Source of the DNA: CAYMTN01 sp964393335 | Lineage (GTDB): Bacteria > Chloroflexota > Anaerolineae > Aggregatilineales > Aggregatilineaceae | Assembly (NCBI GenBank): GCA_964393335.1 | Contig: CAYMTN010000254.1 | Span: 1-7,243, forward strand | Direction: 5' to 3' | DNA length: 7,243 nt | Part shown: piece by piece, positions 1-6,005 of the stretch | Layout of the letters: every line of letters begins with the position of its first letter | Position numbering within the stretch: position 1 is the first letter of the stretch | The notes under the pieces: model-generated | Databases searched by the model: none | Told to the model about the DNA's origin: nothing | What the model saw: only the letters and a program-made list of their open reading frames with translations | Made by a program: the position numbers and the translations under genes

Positions 1-3000
1 CAGAAGGAAGAATATCTCGTCACCGTAAGCGCCAAGACAGGCCAGATCACGGACCGTGGTGTGAGCGATCGATACCCGGACCTCAGCAAGCTCGGACAGC
101 CCGTGGTGACCGATCGTCGCAGCGACCCGACCCCGGCGGTGCCGAAGGTGACCGGCCTGAGCCTGCCCGTCGCCTACGCCCGTCTGCACAGCGCTGGCCT
201 GCGCATCACCTATGACGGGGCGCTGCACCTGGGCAGCGAGCTGGAAAACGCCTTCAGTTACCAGGAAAACCTGGACCTGGTCCAGCGGCTTGCTAACCTG
301 TCGGCGGTGGCGCTGGACAACGCGCGCCTGTTCAAGCAGGCCCAGGATCGCGCGGCGGAACTCAACGAGCAGGCGCAGCGCCTGGAAGCTCTCAATCACA
401 TGTCGGCGCGGCTGGCCCAGACCCTCGACTCGGCGGAGATTTACCGCATCGTGTTGCAGGAAATGCAGGCGGCGCTGGGCCTGGATTACGGCGGCCTGAT
501 GATGTTGGACCCGGCGAGCAACAGCTCGCGGTTGGTGCTCAGCACGCACCCGATGGACGACCCGCTGCCTGATCTGCAAATCCCCCTGACGGGCAACCCG
601 GTCGCTGAATTCGTGCTCGAAACGCGGCGGCCCTATATTGCCGAGGACCTGCTGCACGACGAGCGCTTCAAAGATATGTGGGACATCCAGCGCGCGCGCA
701 ATACGGCAGCCATGCTGATCGTGCCTGTCGTCATGGGCGATCAGGTGATCGGCACGATCGGGTTGGATTCGGCCACGCCGCGTCACTTCACCGAAGCCGA
801 GATCGAACTGGCGACGACGGCGGCTAACCAGGCGGCGGTCGCCATCGAAAACGCGCGCCTGTTTTACGAAGCGCAGCAGCGCGCGGTCGAGCTTAACGAG
901 CAGGCGCAGCGTATGCTGCTGGTCAACCAAGTATCGGCGCGCCTGGCGCAGACGCTCGATCCCCAAGCGATCTATGCGATTGTGCTCGAAGACCTGCAAG
1001 AAGCGCTGCAAGTCTCGTTTGCCGGGCTGGTGCTGTTCGAGGGCGAGGACGTAGGCCGCCTGGTGCTGGATACGCACCCCTCCTTTGATCCGAAAACCCC
1101 GCCGGTTGTGCCGCTCACCAACAACCCGTCGATTGACTACGTGCGCGAGACAAAACGACCGTTCGTCTCCGCCGACGTGGCGAACGAACCGATGCTGGAG
1201 CCGGTGCATGCCCTGCTGAAAGAGCGCGGCACCGAGGCGCTGATGATCGTGCCGCTGTTTGTGGGGGACCAGCTCGTCGGCACGTTGGGGCTGGATTCGA
1301 CGACGACGCGCACGTTCACCGAGGCTGAGATCGAGCTGGTGCGCACTATCGCCAGCCAGACCTCGCTGGCGCTCGAAAAAGCGCGGCTGTACAACGAGAC
1401 GCTCGGCCTGACGATTTTTAACCAGGCGGTCGTCGAGTCGATCCAGCAGGGTATCGTCGTGCTCGACCTCGACCTGAACATCCGCCGTATCAACCGCTTC
1501 ATGGTTGAGCGTTACGGGTGGTCCACCGACGCGGTTGACCAGTTGTTGTTTGAGTACCGGCCCGATTACGAAGAATTCTTGCGTGAAGCGTTGGCCGTCG
1601 TGCTGGCGATGGGCGAGCCACAGGTGCGCTATGAAGTCGAGCGCCACGACGAAGCGGGCAACCCCTCGATCCGCAACTACTACATTTACCCGATGCGCGA
1701 AGGCCGCCGCGTGTCCGGCCTGGTGCTGCTGCTCGAAGATGTCACCGAGCGCGCCCGGCTGGAAGCCGACCTCGAAGTGCGCGCCGTGCAGATGGCGGCG
1801 CTTTCCGAGGTGTCCAGCCAGATCACGGCGACGCTGGAACCGGACCAGGTGATCGACCTGATCCTGGACGCGCTGGGGCGCGTGGTCCCCTACGATGGCG
1901 TAGCGCTGTGGCTGCGCTCGATGACGCGCGACGAGTTGTACATCGCGGCGGCGCGCGGCTATCGAGACGCCGACGCGACCGGCGTCGACGAACTGCTCGG
2001 CCTGACGGTCGAAATTCCCTACAGCCCGCTGTTCCGCGAAATGTCGGATAATGCGCGCGTGATCAACGCCGGTGACGTGGGCGCGGGTGATCCCCGCTTC
2101 CCGTATGGCTCGGCGGCGATCTACAAAAACTGGCTTGGCGCGCCGCTGATCAGCAAAGGGAAAGTGGTCGGCGTGATCGCGCTCGAAAAACGGGAAACGC
2201 ACTTTTACGACACGCTGCACGAACAGTTGACGCTCACGTTTGCCAACCAGGCTGCCATCGCGCTGGATAACGCCCGACTCTTTGAAGAGACACGCGCCCG
2301 CGCCCAGGCGCTCAACGACCAGGCGCAGCGGCTGGCGCTGCTGAACCGCGTGTCGCTGGCGCTGGCGCAGACGCTCGATCTCGAAAACATTTTTGAGATT
2401 GCGCTGCGCGAAGCGGCCATCGCGTTGAACGTCAACGAAGGCTCCGCGCTGCAAATCAACGCCGAGTCCGGCATCGCCCGCGTGATCGTCGAGTATCCGC
2501 GCGGGGATGCGCCGCCCGAAGAAACGTATGACGTGGCGCGGAACCAGGCCATTGAACGCGTCTGCACGAACCTGATCCCGCTGGTGATCGAAAACGTCCC
2601 TGAAGACTCGCTGCGCGACGATCTACGCCGGATGATGCGGCACAAGGACGTGCAGAGCACGCTGATTGTGCCGCTGGTGGTCGGCGGCGAGGTGATCGGC
2701 ATCTTGCGCCTGGATGCGGTCGACGAACGCCGCCAGTTCACCGACGAACAGGTCGAGCTGGCGCAGACAATCGCCAGCCAGGCCGGTATCGCCGTGCAAA
2801 ACGCGGCGCTGTTCGAGCAGGCCGCGATCCGTACCAGCGAGTTGGAGACGCTGTTCGAGAGCGCGCAGGCAACGGCGGTGACGCTCGACCTGGACGAAGT
2901 GGTCCGGCGTGTCACCGTGCAGATGCTGTCCGCGCTGGCAACCGACGCCTGTACGATCTTCTTGTGGGATGACGTGAGCAACCAGATCGTCGTCGGCGGC

Positions 3001-5577
3001 GACATCAGTTCGCGGCCCGAAGGCGTGCGGTCCGACCAGCCGGGGGATGCTTACGAATTGATGCATTATCCGCTGCGCGAAAAAGCGCTGCGCGAGCGCG
3101 AGTGGACGATCATCCGGGCGGGTGATCCGGACCTGCCGCCGGATGAGCAAGCGCTGATGGAACAGCACAATGCGGCCACCCGCGTGCTGATCCCGCTGGT
3201 CGTCAACGATATCTCGATTGGCCTGGTCGAAGTCGAGGCCATGGAAGCCGAGCGCGTGTTTAAACCTGAAATCATCCGTCTGGCGCTTACGCTGGCCAGC
3301 CAGGCCGCGATCTCGATTGAAAACGCGCGTCTGCAAACCGAAACGCGGCGCACGGTCGAAGAGCTGTACATCATCAACGATATGTCCGGCGCGCTGTCGT
3401 CGGCCAACAGCCTTGAGCAGTTGCTGGCGGTGATCGATGCCCAGCTTCCCAGCCTGACCGACGCGCAGATTCTGTACGTGGCGCTCTACGATCCAGACAG
3501 CGAGATGCTCAGCTTCCCGCTGGCGACGTCGGTGCAGGATGAGACGCCGCTCGAAATGGCGTCGCGCCCGCTGGGGCAGGACGAATTTTCGATGATCACC
3601 CGCCAAAAAGCGCCGCTGCTGCTGGCCGGTGAGAATCTGGACGACGTGCGGCGCAGCCTGCGTATCGAAACGGCAGTGCCGGGCGCGCGCTGTTTCCTGG
3701 GCGTGCCGCTCTTCGCCGGTGAGGAGTTGATCGGCGTGCTGGCCGTGCGTGACGACGACGATCCGCTGGCCTTCACCCACAACGATCAGCGCATCCTCAA
3801 CACGGTCGGCGCGCAGCTTGGCGTCGCCATCCAGAGCACGCGTCTCTTCCAGCAAACGCTCGAACTGGCCGGCGTGCTCGACCGGCGCGTGCAGGAACGG
3901 ACCGCCGAGCTGGAACAGGAACGCCAGCACATCAGCACGTTGTACGCCATCACGACCGAGCTGGCGACCAGCCTGGACATGGAACGCCTGTTGACCCGCG
4001 CCCTGCAAATGGTGGCGCAGGCGGTGGGCGCGAATCAGGGCGCGATCCTGGCCGTCGATCCGATCTCGGACCGGCTGGAATTCCGCGCGCGGATGGGCTG
4101 GCCGGAAGAAGCCCTCGCGGAGGGCGAACCGGAGTCGCTTGGCCTCAACGAAGGGCTGGCCGGGTGGGCGATCCAGAACCGGCAGTCGGTCATCATCGAC
4201 GACGTGCAGCACGACCCGCGCTGGCTGCGGCTGAGCACGTTTGACGATACGCCGCACGCCGCGATGGTAGCCTTGATCGAATCGAGCGAAGACATCCTCG
4301 GCGTGGCGATGCTCTACAGCGATACGCCGGGCGCGTTTAACCCGGACCACCTGCGGCTGGTGACGACGGCGGCCAGCCAGGTCGCCAACGCGATGAACAA
4401 CGCCGAGTTGTACAGCCTGATCCGCGATCAAGCCGAGCGCCTGGGCGCGATGCTGCGCCAGGAACAGGTCGAAGCCACCAAGAGCGGTGCGATCCTCGAC
4501 TCGGTGGCGGACGGCGTGATGGTGGCCGACGCGGATGGTCAGGTGATCGTCTTTAACACGGCGGCCTCGCGCATCCTCGACGTACCCGTCCAGGGCGTGC
4601 TGAACCGCTCGTCGTCGGCCATCGCCGGGTTGTACGGCGCGGGTAAGACGCAGTGGGCCGAGACGGTTGATCGCTGGATGAACGACCCGACCGCGTATTC
4701 CCCCGGCGATTTCATCGAGGAGCGCATCACGCTGGAAGACGAGCGCGTGTTGAGCGTGCGCCTGTCGCCGGTACACATGGGCGATCAATTCCTGGGCACG
4801 GTGTCGATCTTCCGTGATATCACGCGCGAGGTCGAGGTGGACCGCCTGAAGAGCGAATTTGTGGCGACGGTGTCACACGAGCTGCGCACGCCCATGACCT
4901 CGATCAAAGGTTACGCGGACCTGCTGCTGTTGGGCGCGGCGGGTGAGGTGACCGAGCAGCAGCAACGCTTCCTGGAGACGATCAAACAGAACGCCGACCG
5001 GCTGAGCATCCTGGTGAATGACCTGCTGGATATCTCGCGCATCGACCAGGGGCGCATGGAACTCAAGTTCGCGGCGGTCGAGGTCCAGGACCTGTTCGAC
5101 CTGGTCATGGTGCATTTGCGCGGGCGTTCCGAAGACGAAAAACGCGAGATGAATGTCGTCATCGACGTGCCCGAAGACCGTCACTTGACGGTCTGGGGCG
5201 ATTACGATAAGGTTGCACAGATCATGACCAACCTGGCCGACAACGCGTTCAGTTACACGCCGGCAGGCGGCACGATCACGTTGGCTGCTTCCGAAGAGGC
5301 CGGTACCGGCCAGGTGGTGTTGAAGGTGGTTGATACCGGCATCGGCATCCCGCCGGAAACCGCCGACCGTATTTTCGAGCGGTTCTTCCGTGGGGACGAG
5401 TCACAAGAACTGGTGATGGATACGCCAGGCACCGGGCTGGGGTTGGCGATCGTGCGCGAGCTGGTACAGGTTCATGGCGGCACCATTTCCTTTGAAAGCG
5501 AAGTCGGGCAGGGCACAACCTTTTACGTCCGGCTGCCCGTCAAGGCCCGCGCGCCGGTTTCCGGCGACACTACCTGA
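1..5577 (+). CDS. Multi-GAF/PAS soluble sensor histidine kinase, 5'-partial
   Basis: Sensor kinase that would autophosphorylate on a histidine and pass the phosphate to a receiver, most likely the next gene product. Residues are counted from the codon at nt 1 (1858 visible). Seen domains: GAF-1 about 1-111 (partial, divergent), GAF-2 146-288, GAF-3 323-464, PAS-1 474-584, GAF-4 616-761, GAF-5 796-938, GAF-6 966-1111, GAF-7 1138-1283, GAF-8 1328-1471, PAS-2 1497-1612, HisKA 1614-1688 and HATPase_c about 1731-1846. The H-box SHELRTP has phospho-acceptor His1626; the N-box has Asn1744 and Asn1748; G1 is DTGIGIP (Asp1778); the F-box has Phe1792, 1795 and 1796; G2 is GTGLGLA from 1810. All catalytic boxes look intact. 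No transmembrane segment or HAMP is visible, so it is probably cytosolic. The frame has no stop upstream of GTG 61, and starting there would cut GAF-1, so the true start is likely outside the window. Ligands are unknown. Kinase role is very secure; partner is inferred. Confidence 0.95.
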   Translation, partial: QKEEYLVTVSAKTGQITDRGVSDRYPDLSKLGQPVVTDRRSDPTPAVPKVTGLSLPVAYARLHSAGLRITYDGALHLGSELENAFSYQENLDLVQRLANLSAVALDNARLFKQAQDRAAELNEQAQRLEALNHMSARLAQTLDSAEIYRIVLQEMQAALGLDYGGLMMLDPASNSSRLVLSTHPMDDPLPDLQIPLTGNPVAEFVLETRRPYIAEDLLHDERFKDMWDIQRARNTAAMLIVPVVMGDQVIGTIGLDSATPRHFTEAEIELATTAANQAAVAIENARLFYEAQQRAVELNEQAQRMLLVNQVSARLAQTLDPQAIYAIVLEDLQEALQVSFAGLVLFEGEDVGRLVLDTHPSFDPKTPPVVPLTNNPSIDYVRETKRPFVSADVANEPMLEPVHALLKERGTEALMIVPLFVGDQLVGTLGLDSTTTRTFTEAEIELVRTIASQTSLALEKARLYNETLGLTIFNQAVVESIQQGIVVLDLDLNIRRINRFMVERYGWSTDAVDQLLFEYRPDYEEFLREALAVVLAMGEPQVRYEVERHDEAGNPSIRNYYIYPMREGRRVSGLVLLLEDVTERARLEADLEVRAVQMAALSEVSSQITATLEPDQVIDLILDALGRVVPYDGVALWLRSMTRDELYIAAARGYRDADATGVDELLGLTVEIPYSPLFREMSDNARVINAGDVGAGDPRFPYGSAAIYKNWLGAPLISKGKVVGVIALEKRETHFYDTLHEQLTLTFANQAAIALDNARLFEETRARAQALNDQAQRLALLNRVSLALAQTLDLENIFEIALREAAIALNVNEGSALQINAESGIARVIVEYPRGDAPPEETYDVARNQAIERVCTNLIPLVIENVPEDSLRDDLRRMMRHKDVQSTLIVPLVVGGEVIGILRLDAVDERRQFTDEQVELAQTIASQAGIAVQNAALFEQAAIRTSELETLFESAQATAVTLDLDEVVRRVTVQMLSALATDACTIFLWDDVSNQIVVGGDISSRPEGVRSDQPGDAYELMHYPLREKALREREWTIIRAGDPDLPPDEQALMEQHNAATRVLIPLVVNDISIGLVEVEAMEAERVFKPEIIRLALTLASQAAISIENARLQTETRRTVEELYIINDMSGALSSANSLEQLLAVIDAQLPSLTDAQILYVALYDPDSEMLSFPLATSVQDETPLEMASRPLGQDEFSMITRQKAPLLLAGENLDDVRRSLRIETAVPGARCFLGVPLFAGEELIGVLAVRDDDDPLAFTHNDQRILNTVGAQLGVAIQSTRLFQQTLELAGVLDRRVQERTAELEQERQHISTLYAITTELATSLDMERLLTRALQMVAQAVGANQGAILAVDPISDRLEFRARMGWPEEALAEGEPESLGLNEGLAGWAIQNRQSVIIDDVQHDPRWLRLSTFDDTPHAAMVALIESSEDILGVAMLYSDTPGAFNPDHLRLVTTAASQVANAMNNAELYSLIRDQAERLGAMLRQEQVEATKSGAILDSVADGVMVADADGQVIVFNTAASRILDVPVQGVLNRSSSAIAGLYGAGKTQWAETVDRWMNDPTAYSPGDFIEERITLEDERVLSVRLSPVHMGDQFLGTVSIFRDITREVEVDRLKSEFVATVSHELRTPMTSIKGYADLLLLGAAGEVTEQQQRFLETIKQNADRLSILVNDLLDISRIDQGRMELKFAAVEVQDLFDLVMVHLRGRSEDEKREMNVVIDVPEDRHLTVWGDYDKVAQIMTNLADNAFSYTPAGGTITLAASEEAGTGQVVLKVVDTGIGIPPETADRIFERFFRGDESQELVMDTPGTGLGLAIVRELVQVHGGTISFESEVGQGTTFYVRLPVKARAPVSGDTT
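313..429 (+). repeat. GAF-1/GAF-2 linker, first copy of a 39-codon helical repeat
   Basis: This 39-codon unit runs from LDNARLF at the end of GAF-1 to LAQTLD just before GAF-2. It matches units at 844-960 and 2263-2379 in both length and pattern (NARLF, then an RA-x-x-LN motif, QAQR, LN, S-x-x-LAQTLD). A 17-nt stretch inside it (364-380) recurs identically at 895-911. Its spacing of hydrophobic residues suggests a signalling coiled coil. It is read as a duplicated module within the kinase gene, not a mobile repeat. Confidence 0.8.
844..960 (+). repeat. GAF-2/GAF-3 linker, second copy of the 39-codon helical repeat
   Basis: This unit lies exactly 531 nt (177 codons) downstream of the first copy, and it is also 39 codons long, from IENARLF to LAQTLD. 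Similarity continues into the flanking GAF domains: GAF-2 and GAF-3 share the core IVP, GDQ, IG/VG, GLDS and FTEAEIEL motifs. The pair GAF-2 and GAF-3 with their linkers therefore looks like a tandem duplication of a GAF-plus-linker module. The 17 bases at 895-911 are identical to those at 364-380. Confidence 0.8.
2263..2379 (+). repeat. GAF-4/GAF-5 linker, third copy of the 39-codon helical repeat
   Basis: This unit runs from LDNARLF at the end of GAF-4 to LAQTLD before GAF-5 and is again exactly 39 codons. It keeps the LN-D-QAQRL and S-x-ALAQTLD signatures, but it is more diverged at the DNA level than the first two copies and lies beyond PAS-1. Later linkers differ in length: GAF-5/6 (2794-2889) and GAF-6/7 (3316-3411) have 32 codons, and GAF-7/8 (3829-3978) has 50. 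Confidence 0.75.
3829..3978 (+). other. Extended coiled-coil linker between GAF-7 and GAF-8 of the kinase
   Basis: This 50-codon segment is the longest inter-GAF connector. It includes LDRRVQERTAELEQER, a charged heptad-like helix of the kind often found in bacterial sensor kinases between an input domain and the next module. In many proteins this sequence style marks the border between an older sensor part and the kinase part. A two-stranded signalling helix in the dimer is inferred from residue pattern only. Confidence 0.6.
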
Positions 5578-5590
5578 GCCGCACCTTCAC

Positions 5591-5597
5591 AGGGGAG
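5591..5597 (+). promoter_or_regulatory. Shine-Dalgarno sequence of the receiver gene, with long spacing
   Basis: AGGGGAG is a good match to the anti-Shine-Dalgarno sequence, but it ends 15 nt before the ATG at 5613, longer than the usual 5-9 nt. The in-frame TAG at 5604-5606 rules out an earlier start, and the receiver fold needs the MAKILIAEDE strand from the ATG, so the start itself is secure. Most of the spacer is taken up by the inverted repeat described separately. Confidence 0.65.
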
Positions 5598-5599
5598 CA

Positions 5600-5612
5600 A
5601 CGATAGAATCGT
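5600..5612 (+). repeat. Short inverted repeat between Shine-Dalgarno and start codon of the receiver gene
   Basis: ACGAT, AGA, ATCGT forms a perfect 5-bp inverted repeat with a 3-nt loop. It ends directly before the ATG at 5613 and begins 2 nt after the Shine-Dalgarno sequence. If it folds in the mRNA it would shorten the effective distance between ribosome binding site and start codon. The stem has only two G-C pairs, so stability is marginal and chance cannot be excluded. Confidence 0.4.
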
Positions 5613-5990
5613 ATGGCAAAGATTTTGATCGCAGAAGACGAACGCGATATCCGTGACCTGATCGAGTTCACACTGAAATACGCCGGACACGAGGTCGTCA
5701 AGGTGGCGAACGGGGTGGAAGCGGTCGAACAGGCACCGCAGGTCAAACCCGATCTCATTTTGTTGGATGTGCGCATGCCGCGCATGACGGGTTATGAAGC
5801 GTGCCGGACGTTGAAGTCAATGGATGGTGTGAAGGACATCCCGGTGATCTTCCTGTCGGCCAAAGGCCAGCAAAACGAGATGGATACCGGCCTGGATGCT
5901 GGCGCGTACGATTATATTCTCAAGCCATTCGCGCCGGACCAACTGACGCGGCGCATCGCCGAAATTCTCGCCAAGTTTGACATCAAATAG
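5613..5990 (+). CDS. Stand-alone CheY-like response regulator receiver
   Basis: Single receiver domain of 125 residues, the normal length for this fold, with no attached output domain. The key residues are all present: acidic pair Glu8/Asp9 for Mg2+ binding, phospho-acceptor Asp52 in LLDVRMP, Ser82 at the switch Thr/Ser position, Tyr101, and Lys104-Pro105 in LKPF. It begins 35 nt after the kinase stop codon, so it is probably co-transcribed and the cognate acceptor of the upstream kinase. It has no DNA-binding or enzymatic domain, so it should act by binding another protein or as a phosphorelay intermediate. The kinase-receiver pairing is inferred from gene order. What it controls cannot be told from sequence; the hydrolase 15 nt downstream is one candidate partner. 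The ATG at 5613 is supported by an in-frame stop just upstream. Confidence 0.96.
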   Translation: MAKILIAEDERDIRDLIEFTLKYAGHEVVKVANGVEAVEQAPQVKPDLILLDVRMPRMTGYEACRTLKSMDGVKDIPVIFLSAKGQQNEMDTGLDAGAYDYILKPFAPDQLTRRIAEILAKFDIK

Positions 5991-5993
5991 GTT

Positions 5994-6004
5994 GCGGGAC
6001 AGGG
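5994..6004 (+). promoter_or_regulatory. Weak ribosome binding region of the hydrolase gene
   Basis: The 15-nt gap between the receiver stop and the hydrolase ATG at 6006 contains only purine-rich GCGGGA and AGGG stretches. The AGGG ends 1 nt before the ATG, too close to work well, while GCGGGA has better spacing but a poor match. The closeness to the upstream stop suggests that translation may depend partly on ribosomes finishing the receiver gene. Confidence 0.4.
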
Positions 6005-6005
6005 T

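Noticed and set aside
1..4413. Possible bilin-binding (phytochrome or cyanobacteriochrome) or cyclic-nucleotide-binding GAF domains
   Set aside because: No Cys-His chromophore motif or DxCF-type motif is visible in the eight GAF domains, and no NKFDE-type motif was recognised. The few cysteines are in unrelated contexts.
4627..4650. Walker A-like motif (GLYGAGKT) in PAS-2 of the kinase
   Set aside because: It matches GxxxxGK[ST], but it lies in the loop and helix region of a PAS domain with no Walker B or other P-loop NTPase context, so it is most likely a chance match.
2623..4788. 721-codon open frame on the minus strand inside the kinase gene
   Set aside because: Its codons are in exact register with the sense codons, so only sense TTA, CTA or TCA would give stops, and these are rare in GC-rich genes; it ends at a CTA leucine codon of the kinase. 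The product is rich in His, Arg and Gln with no recognisable domain, while the sense strand encodes clear GAF domains.
5570..5785. Short minus-strand open frame covering the kinase-receiver junction
   Set aside because: It is antisense to the well-conserved receiver start, has low-complexity Ser/Arg-rich composition and no convincing start context.
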